A DNA stretch of 64,000 bases from Anabaena sphaerica FACHB-251 (GTDB lineage: Bacteria > Cyanobacteriota > Cyanobacteriia > Cyanobacteriales > Nostocaceae): positions 212,542 through 276,541 of the forward strand of contig NZ_JACJQU010000006.1 in the NCBI RefSeq assembly GCF_014696825.1, read 5' to 3'. Positions within the stretch are counted from its first letter, which is position 1. Each line of letters begins with the position of its first letter. Below, one piece after another: positions 27,121-37,083 of the stretch. Both the position numbers and the translations under genes were made by a program. The notes under the pieces are model-generated. The model was not told the origin of the DNA, made no database searches, and worked only from the letters and a program-made list of their open reading frames with translations.

Positions 27121-28332
27121 TTAAACAACAAAATCAAACAAATAATGCGCCATTTCCAACTTAGAACAAGCCGGGATTTCTACCTCTCTTCCTTCTTTAT
27201 CTAAAAACACCGCTTGATTATTATCACTCCCAAAACCACTCCCTACTTTATCAATAGGATTCGCTACAATTGCATCTAATTTCTTTCTTTGCAATTTCTC
27301 TTTTGCAGGAGTAATAATATCCCCGGTTTGTGCTGCAAAACCAATTAAATATTGATGGGGTTGTTTACGATTTCCGATTTCAGCAACTATATCCGGTACT
27401 GGTGCAAGGGGTAAGCTTTCGGGAAGCGATCGCTTGGGCAATTTTTCGGTACTATAATCTTTAGGCTTTACGTCTGCAACTGCGGCTGACATGATAATGA
27501 TATCTGCATTGGGTAAACGCTCTAACATTACCTGCTGCATTTGGTCTGCACTAATTACAGAAATTGCTTCCACTCCCAAAGGTACATCCCAACTCGCTGG
27601 ACAATGCACTAATGTTACCTGTGCGCCTCTATGCAAAGCTGCCTGTGCTAATGCTAATCCCATTTTACCCGTCGAAGGATTGCCAATAAACCGCACCGGG
27701 TCTAAATATTCTCGCGTTCCCCCAGCACTGATTAAAACCCGCTTCCCGCTTAAATCTCGGTTTCCTTGGGTGTGTAATAAAGATTGAATATAAACAAATA
27801 TTTCTGCGGGTTCTGCCATTCTACCAGCACCAATGCGATCGCACGCCAGCAACCCAGACCCCGTACTCATACCACAAAATCTATTATCTGTCAATACCTG
27901 TCGCCAATTTCTTTGCACCGCTACCTGTTCCCACATATCCGTATTCATTGCCGGTGCTAACAATACGGGACAAGTAGAAGCTAAGACACTATTTGTCAGC
28001 AAATTATCTGCCATCCCATAAGCTAACTTCGCCAAAGTATTAGCAGTTAAAGGCGCAATGACAATTAAATCAGCCCATTCCCCCAACTCAATATGTAAAG
28101 GACGCTCATAATTTGGTTGCCAAAAATGATCATCAGTATAAGCTTGATGACGAGATAAAGTAGCAAAAGTCAAAGGTTTGATAAACTCTTGAGCAGAATT
28201 GGTGAGAATAACTCGTACTTCTACCCCAGATTTAAACAAAGTAGAAACCAACTCACAGACTTTATAGGCTGCAATACCACCGCCTATAGCAACGAGAACT
28301 TTTTTTGATTGGGGATTTACAGATGATGGCAT
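27121..28332 (-). CDS. coaBC: Bifunctional phosphopantothenoylcysteine decarboxylase / phosphopantothenate-cysteine ligase
   Basis: 403 residues, two fused enzymes of coenzyme A synthesis. The N-terminal CoaC flavoprotein has [29 protein letters not shown] and the PAMNTDMW substrate clamp. The C-terminal CoaB ligase has [23 protein letters not shown], the AAVADVKPK segment and KLDAIVANP. The N-terminal part joins cysteine to phosphopantothenate product decarboxylation to give 4'-phosphopantetheine. It is a single housekeeping gene. Confidence 0.95.
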   Translation of the reverse strand: MPSSVNPQSKKVLVAIGGGIAAYKVCELVSTLFKSGVEVRVILTNSAQEFIKPLTFATLSRHQAYTDDHFWQPNYERPLHIELGEWADLIVIAPLTANTLAKLAYGMADNLLTNSVLASTCPVLLAPAMNTDMWEQVAVQRNWRQVLTDNRFCGMSTGSGLLACDRIGAGRMAEPAEIFVYIQSLLHTQGNRDLSGKRVLISAGGTREYLDPVRFIGNPSTGKMGLALAQAALHRGAQVTLVHCPASWDVPLGVEAISVISADQMQQVMLERLPNADIIIMSAAVADVKPKDYSTEKLPKRSLPESLPLAPVPDIVAEIGNRKQPHQYLIGFAAQTGDIITPAKEKLQRKKLDAIVANPIDKVGSGFGSDNNQAVFLDKEGREVEIPACSKLEMAHYLFDFVV

Positions 28333-28739
28333 TTTGTCTGATAGCGTAGCGTGGCGTAAGCCATATCAGGATGTCCAGGATTTAAGGATTTACAGGATTT
28401 TTATTTGAGAATTAATCGATTTGCTTAATATCTATCATTTTGATGATGTCCAATAATCTAGCCAAATATGACCGATTATAGCCAAAAGCAACCAATTAAT
28501 TACTTGATTAATTTCTTATACAGCAGATTGCAGATCAATGATGTACAGAATCTAAATTGAAACCTATACACAAAGCCAGTTTCACTCCTGACTCCTGACT
28601 CCTGCTGTATCATCTGTTGCTCATCTGCCTTTATCTGCGTTTATCTGCGTTTAATTAAGATTAGCAGTTGATCATTTACAACTTTATTTGCAATTTGTAT
28701 TAACTCACCTGAGTGTAGAAAATCGGAAAAATGAATAAA
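28333..28739. other. Gap with dispersed repeats
   Basis: Just upstream of coaBC lies a 32-base hairpin (28339-28370, CTGATAGCGTAGCG to CCATATCAG), joined to a one-armed copy (28365-28400) of the 14482-14673 element. GACTCCT tandem units lie near 28585-28606 and CTGCGTTTAT units near 28625-28655. No gene or riboswitch seen. Confidence 0.6.
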
Positions 28740-28768
28740 GTGCGTCATATTTATACATTGTGACGCAC
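28740..28768 (-). terminator. Terminator-like hairpin after the DUF2555 gene
   Basis: Perfect 8-bp stem GTGCGTCA / TGACGCAC with a 13-base AT-rich loop, 47 bases past the stop of the minus-strand gene; on that strand it is followed by TTTATTCATTTTT. Confidence 0.55.
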
Positions 28769-28815
28769 GCTAAAATACCGTGAGATGTTTATTTCCAAGT
28801 GAAAATCTAAAATCT

Positions 28816-29028
28816 CTATGCTTCGTCGTAGGGTTCTAAATCTAAAAGGTGGATATAAGGCTCAACTAATTCTGGACGCTGAAACGCGATTGCTCGCAGT
28901 AGATGCCAATCATTCAAACCCTCAAAAGCATTGCTGTAATTATCTAATTCCAGACGCGTAGCCAAATCTTCTACATCTGTTGCTGTCATGGCAGCAATTT
29001 CTTTCTTAGAAATGCTTAGAGTTGTCAT
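28816..29028 (-). CDS. DUF2555 family protein
   Basis: 70 residues: MTTLSISKKEIAAMTATDV, then LATRLELDNYSNAFEGLNDW and HLLRAIAFQRPELVEPYIHL. This matches the small cyanobacteria-specific DUF2555 family. The ATG at 29028 is chosen because GGGAGGGG precedes it by eight bases; the frame extends 11 residues further without support. The function is not known to me. Single gene, with a hairpin terminator downstream. Confidence 0.85.
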   Translation of the reverse strand: MTTLSISKKEIAAMTATDVEDLATRLELDNYSNAFEGLNDWHLLRAIAFQRPELVEPYIHLLDLEPYDEA

Positions 29029-29172
29029 AATACTTGCCCCTCCCTTTTGCAGCATTCGCATTCAGCTTAAGGTGGAGTTGCGCTAAAAATCTTCCACCCA
29101 ATCTATATTACTCATTAGTGGCCATCAAATTTGTAAACATTTTGCTGATTTTCATTCTAAATTGTAAAAAAT

Positions 29173-29814
29173 TTATAACTTGGTCTCATCAGCAATTGTC
29201 TTGATAACAAAATTTCGCAGTACCTCCAACATTTGCAAATTAATTTCATGTCCCATGTCAAATTCATGATAATCTACTGCCACTCCTAATGCTTGTGCCA
29301 CCTCTCTGGCTTTGATAGCAGCCGACAAGGGTACAACTTCATCTTGTCTTCCGTGCATGATTAATGTGGGCGGAAAACTGCTTTTATTTAGGGTGGCTAC
29401 ACCAGGATGTAAATACCCACTCATCACCACCAAACCAGCGAGGGGTAAGGTTAATCCCACATCCAAAGTCATCGCACCACCTTGAGAAAACCCACTCAAA
29501 ATAGTCCGCGATAACGGCACTCCAGTATTAATCTCTAAAGAGTGCAACCAATCAATTAATAATTGGCGACTTTCTATCAATCCTTGATACATATTCTCAT
29601 TTCGCAGGTCATACCATGCCCTCCCTGTGTCAGTGTATGGATATGGATAAGGTGCATTGGGAAGCAAAAATTCATAATCAGGTAAGTTGAGATAAGGCAA
29701 TAAAGATGCCACATCCTGAGCATTTGCACCCCAACCGTGTAGCGTGACGATTAAAGCGGATGGTGTTTGCTCTGTGTTTGGCGAAACTCTGATGAAATCT
29801 AATGTTTTGTTCAT
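29173..29814 (-). CDS. Alpha/beta hydrolase, carboxylesterase/phospholipase type
   Basis: 213 residues. The catalytic serine is in LSGFSQGGAM (G-F-S-Q-G-G, typical of the acyl-protein thioesterase and carboxylesterase group), the acid in HGRQDEVVP and the histidine in DMGHEIN. The oxyanion region is VTLHGWGANAQD. It hydrolyses ester or thioester bonds of short or medium acyl substrates in the cytosol. The exact substrate is not readable. It is separated from the M48 gene by heptamer repeats. Confidence 0.88.
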   Translation of the reverse strand: MNKTLDFIRVSPNTEQTPSALIVTLHGWGANAQDVASLLPYLNLPDYEFLLPNAPYPYPYTDTGRAWYDLRNENMYQGLIESRQLLIDWLHSLEINTGVPLSRTILSGFSQGGAMTLDVGLTLPLAGLVVMSGYLHPGVATLNKSSFPPTLIMHGRQDEVVPLSAAIKAREVAQALGVAVDYHEFDMGHEINLQMLEVLRNFVIKTIADETKL

Positions 29815-29848
29815 AATCACCCAAATTGCTAGTTATCTAGTTTAGGCT

Positions 29849-29945
29849 GGTAATGGGTAATGGGTAATGGGTAATGGGTAATGGGTAATTGGTAATTAAT
29901 TATTTACTGTCACCTGTCACCTGTCACCTGTCACCTGTCACCTAT
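29849..29945. repeat. 7-base tandem repeats (GGTAATG and CACCTGT)
   Basis: Five to six units of GGTAATG, a short AT spacer, then four to five units of CACCTGT, between the esterase and the M48 protease genes. Confidence 0.85.
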
Positions 29946-29954
29946 TCCCTGTAT

Positions 29955-30830
29955 TTACCAATTTCGCCAACCTCCCTTGGGTGCAGTTTCACTCTTGTCC
30001 TTAAAACCGTGATTTTGCAGTAATTTCTGGTAGTCTAAACTACTACTCCAACGGTCAATTTCTCTCGCTCTTAATACTGGTACAGGGTGACTTAATTGGG
30101 CGGTGCGGGCTTCTTTCACCATGACACCCAGTTCGGTTTTGCTGATATCATCATAAGCACGAGCTTGGGCAACAAAGGCATCGAGATTTAGCTTGGGTGC
30201 TAAGGTAGGAGAACCGCCGGCTAACTTCATTAACACTGACATCACAACTTTGGGGTTTTGGGTAGCTAACAAAGCGGCGCGATCGCAAGTAAACTCAGCA
30301 CAACGCACCCATTCTAATAATTGTGCCTGTAATGCTTGAGCTAAAACAGCACCAACATTAGGTAAAATTCCTGCTGCTAAAACTAATAAATTCACAGGTG
30401 TTAAATAAACACTGTGGTCACATTTAAGATGTCCCAACTCGTGGGCAATAACTGCTTGTATTTCTTCTGGTGTGAGAATATCAATCAAAGAAGTGTGCAG
30501 CACTACAAACGGCTGCTTACCCCTCATCGCAAAAGTATAAGCATTAGGCGCAGGATGTTGACGGACATACAACTGGGGTGGCTCAATATCTAAAATATTG
30601 CAAGCATCTAACAATAACTTGTGTAAATCTGGTAGTTGTTTTTCACCAACCAAAATACTAGACGCAATATTTTCTACATAAAAAACCTGTTCAGCCATTG
30701 GCCCAAGCCAATTTCGCACCATCATATCTATCCCAGGAATTTGCTTGAGAGTTTTCGTTGCTTCCAGGTCTAGAGGATGGCGGAATGAGTCAGCTTTTAA
30801 ACCAATTAGAGAAGTTTTAACTAAAGACAT
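29955..30830 (-). CDS. M48 family zinc metallopeptidase
   Basis: 291 residues. The zinc site is HELGH in VIAHELGHLKCDHS (H130 to H134), with a downstream glutamate in CAEFTCDRAALL. One or two hydrophobic segments (LTPVNLLVLAAGILPNVGAV, about 143-162) suggest membrane association. Members resemble HtpX or Oma1/Ste24 proteases and act in membrane protein quality control. The N-terminal region (PLDLEATKTLKQIPGIDMMV) is typical of cyanobacterial M48 proteins. Family call firm, substrate unknown. Confidence 0.9.
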   Translation of the reverse strand: MSLVKTSLIGLKADSFRHPLDLEATKTLKQIPGIDMMVRNWLGPMAEQVFYVENIASSILVGEKQLPDLHKLLLDACNILDIEPPQLYVRQHPAPNAYTFAMRGKQPFVVLHTSLIDILTPEEIQAVIAHELGHLKCDHSVYLTPVNLLVLAAGILPNVGAVLAQALQAQLLEWVRCAEFTCDRAALLATQNPKVVMSVLMKLAGGSPTLAPKLNLDAFVAQARAYDDISKTELGVMVKEARTAQLSHPVPVLRAREIDRWSSSLDYQKLLQNHGFKDKSETAPKGGWRNW

Positions 30831-30922
30831 AATGATGGCAATGAATAAAAAATATAATTCCCATAGATAGTATAGCGATAAGCAAAAGATAAGTAGGGCT
30901 TGCTGAAAAACGGAATCCCCAG

Positions 30923-30951
30923 ATCCCCGACTTCTTCAAGAAGTCGGGGAT
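30923..30951. repeat. 29-base palindrome, ATCCCCGACTTCTT arms
   Basis: Two 14-base arms that are exact complements, with one base between them. It lies between the M48 and LRR genes, both on the minus strand. No T run follows on either strand, so it is more likely a dispersed element than an intrinsic terminator. A 61-residue frame over it is not believed. Confidence 0.8.
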
Positions 30952-31001
30952 ATATCCACTTTGTTTCATAATCTTTAAGTGTAAATGCTTCGCCTCTACC
31001 A

Positions 31002-32183
31002 TTATTTCACAATTGGATTACCTTTAAAACTCACATCTTTTAAATTACTGAGTTTTGATATGGGAGTGACATCTGTGATTTTGTTATGATCGAGATTGAG
31101 AAGCGTTAAGCTAGTAAGTTGTGATAAAGCACTAATATCTGTGATTTCATTATCTTCTAAAACAAGTTCCTTTAAGTTAGTCATTTTTCCTAAAGAACTG
31201 ACATCTTTAATTTTATTCAAACGCAATACCAACATCTGCAAATTATTCAGATTTGCTAAAGGACTAACATCTGTAATTTGATTGTAAGTCAAAATCAACC
31301 GATTTAAACTTTTCAGGTTTCCCAAAGGACTCACATCTTTAATTTTATTATCTCCTAAAAATAGCATATTTAAGTTAGTGAGATTTTTTAACGGACTAAC
31401 ATTGACCATTTGATTACCTTCTAAACCCAGCCTTTTTAATTTTTGCAAATTTGCTAAAGGAGTAAGATCCTGAATTTGATTATACGTCAATTCCAGTTGA
31501 GTTAAATTAGTCAACTTAGCTAAAGCAGAAATATCTTTAACTTGGTTATCTTCTAAAGAAATACCCGTTAATTTCACCAAATCCCTGAGAGAACTAATCT
31601 CAGTAATATAATTTTTATCGAGAATTAGCGAAGTTAAATTTCTCAATGTAGATAAAGCACTAATATCAACAACTTCATTATTAAACAGTAACAAAGACTC
31701 TAAATTTGTCAATCCTTTAATGACACTGATATCCTTGATGCGATTTCTTGCCAGATACAGATCATTAAGATTTTTTAATGTTGCCAAAGGACGAATATCA
31801 GTAATTTGATTATTGCTAATATCCAATTTTTTGAGATTTTTTAACCCTGCCAAGGGACTAATATCAACAATTTCATTACCGGAAAGATTTAATGATTCTA
31901 AATTTGTGAAACCTGACAAGGGACTTAAATCAACAAGTTGCTGATTTATCAAATCAAGTTGTGTGACATTTAACAAATTTTTGGCAGCTAAATCACAATC
32001 ATTTGTTTTGGCTTTCGCTAATAATAATTCTACCGTAATTCTCGCATCTGCCGATAAATCAGCCTGTTCTTTACACAACCTTATAAAATCACTTTCCCTG
32101 GGAGGTTGAGCAGCTTTAACAACTCCCCATCCACCACCTACCCACATACTCATTACGAGAACTAACACCCTAGTTAATTTCAT
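31002..32183 (-). CDS. Secreted leucine-rich repeat protein (internalin-like)
   Basis: 393 residues. A signal peptide (MKLTRVLVLVMSMWVGGGW, cleavage near AAQPP) is followed by a short capped region and about fourteen 22-residue repeats of the pattern L-x-x-L-x-L-x-x-N-x-I-x-D-I-x-P-L-x-x-L, the SDS22/internalin type. Such solenoids bind proteins. The start at 32183 matches the signal peptide; an ATG 15 bases upstream is equally open. It is divergent from a secreted TPR-CHAT protein, and the two share the 32199-32619 gap, so common control is possible. No cell-wall anchor is visible, as expected for a Gram-negative envelope. Confidence 0.85.
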   Translation of the reverse strand: MKLTRVLVLVMSMWVGGGWGVVKAAQPPRESDFIRLCKEQADLSADARITVELLLAKAKTNDCDLAAKNLLNVTQLDLINQQLVDLSPLSGFTNLESLNLSGNEIVDISPLAGLKNLKKLDISNNQITDIRPLATLKNLNDLYLARNRIKDISVIKGLTNLESLLLFNNEVVDISALSTLRNLTSLILDKNYITEISSLRDLVKLTGISLEDNQVKDISALAKLTNLTQLELTYNQIQDLTPLANLQKLKRLGLEGNQMVNVSPLKNLTNLNMLFLGDNKIKDVSPLGNLKSLNRLILTYNQITDVSPLANLNNLQMLVLRLNKIKDVSSLGKMTNLKELVLEDNEITDISALSQLTSLTLLNLDHNKITDVTPISKLSNLKDVSFKGNPIVK

Positions 32184-32382
32184 AATTGATATACCCATTT
32201 TCCTGAAATATTGATCTTGCCGTATTCTAAATCACCTGCTATGCTAATGGGTATAATTTAAACCAATAATTTTTCTTAGCTTTTTCTTAACATTTATTAA
32301 CCATGAACTATGAACCATGAAATATTATGAATATACCAACTTTAAACCCAATAGTTTTCAGTTAAGCCAAAAATATCATTGT

Positions 32383-32484
32383 GTAGGTTGGGTTGAGGAA
32401 CGTTCGCGAAGTGTGCCGAAGGCAAGGCATAACCCAACATTTATCAGCATCTGTTGGGTTGCGCTATCGCTTAACTCAACCTAC
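32383..32484. repeat. Dispersed repeat with GTAGGTTGGGTT ends
   Basis: A 102-base element with inverted ends GTAGGTTG and CAACCTAC. Inside are AACCCAACATTTATCAGC and a GAACGTTCGCGAAGTG piece of the 57-base repeat family. Relatives are at 45063-45250 and 54369-54449. A further GCCTCCGGCACG piece lies at 32525-32556. The upstream open frame of the CHAT gene (32317-32619) runs through this DNA and is not coding. Confidence 0.8.
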
Positions 32485-32619
32485 AATAACTCTCTTCTTT
32501 TTTCTTCTTGTCCTTTGCGCCCTAATGCCTCCGGCACGCTCCGCGAACGTGGTTCAATTATATCAAAATATTGGTACATTTTATTAATTAGAAAAAATCA
32601 AATTACACAGTTTAAACCT

Positions 32620-35487
32620 ATGCGTCTAAATCTAGCAAATCTCAGTTTAATTACTTTCCTAATATCTGGATATTTCTTAACACCCTCCAATAATTTTGAT
32701 CCTGTATTCGCTCAAGAAGTGAGTAACCAAACACAGAAAGAACAAGCTGATCGGTTATTGAGAGAAACAATTTATTTATGGAGGAAGAGTCACATACATA
32801 CAAGAGGTTATGATAGAATTATTAATGGTTTTAAAAAGACTTTACAAGCATATCAAAAAATAGGAGATAAACCTGGAATTACTAAAACATTGGATTATCT
32901 AGCATTTATATATAACAGCGAAAAAAAATACCAGCAAGCAGTTAATTATTATCAACAAGTATTAAAACTTCAACAAGAGTTAGGTGATAGTAAGGGTGAA
33001 ACAGAAACCCTTATTAAAATCATGAATATTGAAAGTGAACAAAGTCGCCAACTTTACGAACAAGGACAATATCAAAAAGCATTAGAAAAATTACAAAAAG
33101 TTTTAAAATTCAGGGGACAACTAGATTTACAAGATTTAAAGGGACAACTGGATTTACAAGATGTAAAAATTCAAACAGGTTTCATCATTAACAAAATCGG
33201 TATGATTCATCATACTTTAGGAGAATATGAAACAGCTTTAAAATTTTATCAACAATCTTTATCAGTTTTTCGAGAAGTTACCACAAACCCAGTAGAAACA
33301 GTTCCTTGGGTATGGACTGTGTTTTTTAACATGGGAGAAATTTATCAATCTTTAGGAGAAAATGAACGAGCGTTAAATAGCTATCAGCAAGCGTTACAGT
33401 TAGCTCAAAAAAATAATATTGGCTCAGAAGTAAGAAATATCAACGCCATTGGTAATAGTTATTATCGCTTGAAAAAATATGATTTAGCCTTAAATTTTTA
33501 TCAACAATCTTTAGCAAAACTTCCAGGAGTTAAGAACAAAAAAGAAAAGAAATTATTAGAAGCATTGACTTTTAATAATATTGGACTTGTTCACCTTGAT
33601 CAAGGAAAATATGACCTATCTTTAAAGTTTTTACAGCAAGGTTTAACGATTGTTAAATCACTGCGAGATAAACTTTCTCAAGGAGTGATTTTAGATAGTA
33701 TTGGTAAGGTTTACTTCCAACAAGGTAAATATCAATTAGCAGGTAATTTTTATCAACAATCTTTAACACTTTTTCAGGAAGTTGGCTACAAAGCAGGCGA
33801 GAGTAAAGTTTTGAGTAGTCTTGGTTATTTGTTAGAAAAACAAAACCAACCACAAGTAGCAATTGTGTTTTTTAAAAAATCAGTGAATGTGAGAGAAGGA
33901 ATTAGAAATAATATTAAAGGTTTATCCCAAGAGCAACGACAATCTTATACTGAAACCATTGCAGAAGATTATAGAAATTTAGCTGATTTATTATTAAGAG
34001 AAAATCGCATTTTAGAAGCGCAGCGAGTATTAGATTTACTCAAAGTTCAGGAATTATCGGATTATTTAAATAATATACGGGGAAGTAAAAATACTACTCA
34101 AGGAATTACAGAACGCCCTCAAGAAAAGCAGATTATAACAGGAATTTCAGCACAAATAAATAAAGCAATTTCTCAAGGTCAAGAACTAGCTTTACTGGAA
34201 AATGTTTCTATTAATAAAAGGACAGAAAAACAAAAACAGCGTATCATCGAATTAAGAAAAAATGAACAAGAAATTACTAAACAGTTTACAGCATTTCTAG
34301 AAAGTCCCCAGGTGAAAACATGGATAGCGGAACTTCAAAGCACTACCCAAGGTCAAGCAATTGATTTAAATGCTTATGCTACCACGTTGCAAGATAACCT
34401 GAAAAAACTTCAACAAGATGCCGTAATTATCTATCCTTTTGTATTAGAAGATCGTTTAGAATTAGTATTAATTTCTCCTTATGCTCCTCCTTTACGTCGT
34501 ACTGTTTCTGTCAAACGGGAAGAACTAAATAAAGCTATTACTGAATTTCGTTCTCAGTTAGGTACACCTATCCGTAGTCCTAAAGATGAGGCGCAAAAAC
34601 TATACAATTGGTTGATTAAACCATTAGAAAATGATTTAGCTCAAGCAAAGACCAAAACCATAATTTACGCCCCTGATGGACAATTGCGTTATATTCCTTT
34701 AGCTGCTCTGTATGATGGTAAGCAATGGTTAGTTGAGCGTTTTCGTATTAATAATATCACTGCTGTTAGTCTGACTGATTTGAACACCAAACCGCAAAGT
34801 CAGTTAAATATTTTAGCTGCTGCTTTTAGTGAAGGTGAGTACACTTTTAAAGTGGGAGATAAGGATTTATATTACAGTGGTTTAGCCTTCGCTGGTAAGG
34901 AAGTGGAAACCCTTGCTCAAACTATTCCTAATACTAGAAAAGTTTTAAATAAACAATTTAATCAAGATATTGTTTTCGAGATGAATGATTATTCTGTGGT
35001 ACATTTAGCGACTCATGCTTTATTTACCCCTGGACAACCGGAAGAATCATTTATTGTTTTGGGTAATGGCGATCGCATAACATTAAGAGATATAAAAAAT
35101 TGGCGTTTACCAAATGTAGATTTATTTGTACTTTCAGCTTGTGAAACAGGACTAGGTGATCAGTTGGGAGATGGGAGGGAAATCTTAGGTTTTGGTTATC
35201 AAATACAACAAACTGGTGCAAGGGCAGCTATAGCTTCTTTATGGTCAGTAGATGATGGTGGTACACAAGCTTTAATGAATGCTTTTTATGCAGTTCTGAA
35301 ACAAGGAAATATTACAAAAGCTGAAGCACTGCGTCAAGCTCAAATTGCTATGATTACAGGAAACTATGGAAATATAGGTGAAACTAGACGTATTTCTGTA
35401 CCAAAACCTATAAATGGTGATTTAACTGCACAGTTAAGTCATCCTTTTTATTGGTCAAGTTTTATTTTAGTTGGTAATGGGTTGTAG
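32620..35487 (+). CDS. TPR-CHAT protein (caspase-like HetF-associated with tetratricopeptides), secreted
   Basis: 955 residues from ATG 32620. The start is set by the signal peptide (RLNLANLSLITFLISGYF, cleavage near VFAQE); the open frame upstream passes through repeat DNA. Residues about 40-460 are tetratricopeptide repeats (for example ALKFYQQSLSVF, ALNSYQQALQLAQ, NFYQQSLTLFQE). The C-terminal CHAT domain has the caspase-like dyad: histidine in HLATHALF (H799) and cysteine in LSACETGLGD (C841). CHAT domains are clan CD proteases when active. It is divergent from a secreted LRR protein and followed 138 bases later by a HEPN gene. A paralog is at 58162-60648. Confidence 0.88.
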   Translation: MRLNLANLSLITFLISGYFLTPSNNFDPVFAQEVSNQTQKEQADRLLRETIYLWRKSHIHTRGYDRIINGFKKTLQAYQKIGDKPGITKTLDYLAFIYNSEKKYQQAVNYYQQVLKLQQELGDSKGETETLIKIMNIESEQSRQLYEQGQYQKALEKLQKVLKFRGQLDLQDLKGQLDLQDVKIQTGFIINKIGMIHHTLGEYETALKFYQQSLSVFREVTTNPVETVPWVWTVFFNMGEIYQSLGENERALNSYQQALQLAQKNNIGSEVRNINAIGNSYYRLKKYDLALNFYQQSLAKLPGVKNKKEKKLLEALTFNNIGLVHLDQGKYDLSLKFLQQGLTIVKSLRDKLSQGVILDSIGKVYFQQGKYQLAGNFYQQSLTLFQEVGYKAGESKVLSSLGYLLEKQNQPQVAIVFFKKSVNVREGIRNNIKGLSQEQRQSYTETIAEDYRNLADLLLRENRILEAQRVLDLLKVQELSDYLNNIRGSKNTTQGITERPQEKQIITGISAQINKAISQGQELALLENVSINKRTEKQKQRIIELRKNEQEITKQFTAFLESPQVKTWIAELQSTTQGQAIDLNAYATTLQDNLKKLQQDAVIIYPFVLEDRLELVLISPYAPPLRRTVSVKREELNKAITEFRSQLGTPIRSPKDEAQKLYNWLIKPLENDLAQAKTKTIIYAPDGQLRYIPLAALYDGKQWLVERFRINNITAVSLTDLNTKPQSQLNILAAAFSEGEYTFKVGDKDLYYSGLAFAGKEVETLAQTIPNTRKVLNKQFNQDIVFEMNDYSVVHLATHALFTPGQPEESFIVLGNGDRITLRDIKNWRLPNVDLFVLSACETGLGDQLGDGREILGFGYQIQQTGARAAIASLWSVDDGGTQALMNAFYAVLKQGNITKAEALRQAQIAMITGNYGNIGETRRISVPKPINGDLTAQLSHPFYWSSFILVGNGL

Positions 35488-35625
35488 AAATTTTTGATGT
35501 TTTCTTAGTAAGTAATTATCAATATTACTTATACAGGTATTAGGAATATCACGCTATGCCTCTACCCATAATGTATCATAATTGGTTACAATTAATATTT
35601 AAGTTTAGTGTAGATTGCTCAAATT

Positions 35626-36939
35626 ATGCAAGAAGAAGTTGTAGTTGCTCTAAAGAATGCTATTACTAAATCTTTAGGTGCTTTTAATTCATCAGCGAAT
35701 GAATATACTGAACCATACCTTGAATGGCGCAGAGTTTCCAATGGTTGGCAAGGTTCTTATGTAAATCGTCTTAGTAATTATTATCTGTTTTCTAAGCATC
35801 GCCAATTATTAGACGAACTTGGAATAGAGTTCACACAGATTTTTCGCAAAAACTATCCTGAATATGAAAACCTTGTTGGTTTCAAAAGCTTTGGTTTTAC
35901 CAATATATTACATGATTCATCAATGATTATAAGAGATATTTTAGGTGAATTCTGGGATAGATATAATACTTTCAATGTTAATGATGAACAGATCAGTATC
36001 ATTATTCAAGAATTTGCTGATTTTGTAGATAAACCTAATATTCGGTTTCGCTATACAGCAATACTACTTAACTTTAAGATGGATTTGCAAAAGATTACTC
36101 TAACTGATGATATCGTTATTCGACAACTAAGTGAAAAGGAAGTTAGTAATATTTATAAAGATTCACCCTCACGATATGTACCCGGATTAAATCGTGTATC
36201 TGATATTAATGATTTTGTCATAGAAGGTGAATTTGAAGAGGTTAAAAGATTTAATAATGATTCTGACCTAGAGACCACAAAAAATGTAGCGAGAGAAAAT
36301 CTAGATAAGGCTGTTCTGGCATTAAACACATTTCAAGGAGGATCTGTTGGTTACGAATGTATTACATTCAAAACCGTTAAATTTTCTCCCATAATGTCTA
36401 TAACTAGAATGTATGGTGGTCTACACATACCTATTGGAAACTACTATTTATTAGAACGCGATGTTGAAAGATTTCAAAACCACGCAAAATTAATTTTTTC
36501 CAAATTAGATGAACCATTAGAAAGAGCATTTACAAAACTGGCTGATGCAGAGTTACGTATACATTCTAAAGATCAACTTCTTGATGCAGTCGCAGGATTA
36601 GAAGCCATTCTTCTTGCATCAATGCAAAAAGAAACAGAAATAAAGTTTCGCTTCTCACTAAATTATTCAACCTTATTTGATAATCCAGAAACACGTTTAA
36701 AGAAATATCAAGTTGCAAAACATTTGTATGATATACGCAGTACAATAGCTCATGGTGGTATACCTAAAGAGCCTTGTAAAGTTGGTGAAGAAAAACTTTC
36801 ATTAAATGAAGCTGCTAAAAAAGCTTGTGAAATTCTACGTTATGTGATTAATTACTTCTTAAATCAGTCAAAAAGCAGTTTATACAAAGATCCAAAGTTT
36901 TGGGAAAACGGATATTTTGGCATTGAGCCTAGATTTTAA
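35626..36939 (+). CDS. Large HEPN-domain (Apea-like) protein
   Basis: 437 residues. The C-terminal 130 form a HEPN bundle: AVAGLEAILLASM, RFSLNYSTLF and the R-x4-H signature RSTIAH (R371, H376). The N-terminal 300 residues contain an LEWRRVSNGWQG segment, a helical region and a beta-rich part (LHIPIGNYYLLERDVERF); I do not recognise them. The start codon is ATG without a strong ribosome site. It lies downstream of the CHAT gene on the same strand. RNase activity is possible from the intact motif, but many such proteins are uncharacterised. Confidence 0.7.
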   Translation: MQEEVVVALKNAITKSLGAFNSSANEYTEPYLEWRRVSNGWQGSYVNRLSNYYLFSKHRQLLDELGIEFTQIFRKNYPEYENLVGFKSFGFTNILHDSSMIIRDILGEFWDRYNTFNVNDEQISIIIQEFADFVDKPNIRFRYTAILLNFKMDLQKITLTDDIVIRQLSEKEVSNIYKDSPSRYVPGLNRVSDINDFVIEGEFEEVKRFNNDSDLETTKNVARENLDKAVLALNTFQGGSVGYECITFKTVKFSPIMSITRMYGGLHIPIGNYYLLERDVERFQNHAKLIFSKLDEPLERAFTKLADAELRIHSKDQLLDAVAGLEAILLASMQKETEIKFRFSLNYSTLFDNPETRLKKYQVAKHLYDIRSTIAHGGIPKEPCKVGEEKLSLNEAAKKACEILRYVINYFLNQSKSSLYKDPKFWENGYFGIEPRF

Positions 36940-37083
36940 ATAAGTTCTTATAAAACAAATACATTCAGGGAATGCAATTGCATTCATCAAAAAAAAGTAA
37001 ATTAATGGCGAAAGTTACCAACTTGATATTTCATCAACAGGTAAAATCCGCCATTAAGTAACCAAATACCAAATCCCCTAACT

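Noticed and set aside
30817-31002. Minus-strand 61-residue frame between the M48 and LRR genes
   Set aside because: It runs over a 29-base perfect palindrome and overlaps the start of the M48 gene; not coding-like.
32317-32619. Upstream part of the CHAT reading frame
   Set aside because: Passes through two dispersed repeats; a signal peptide begins only at the ATG at 32620.
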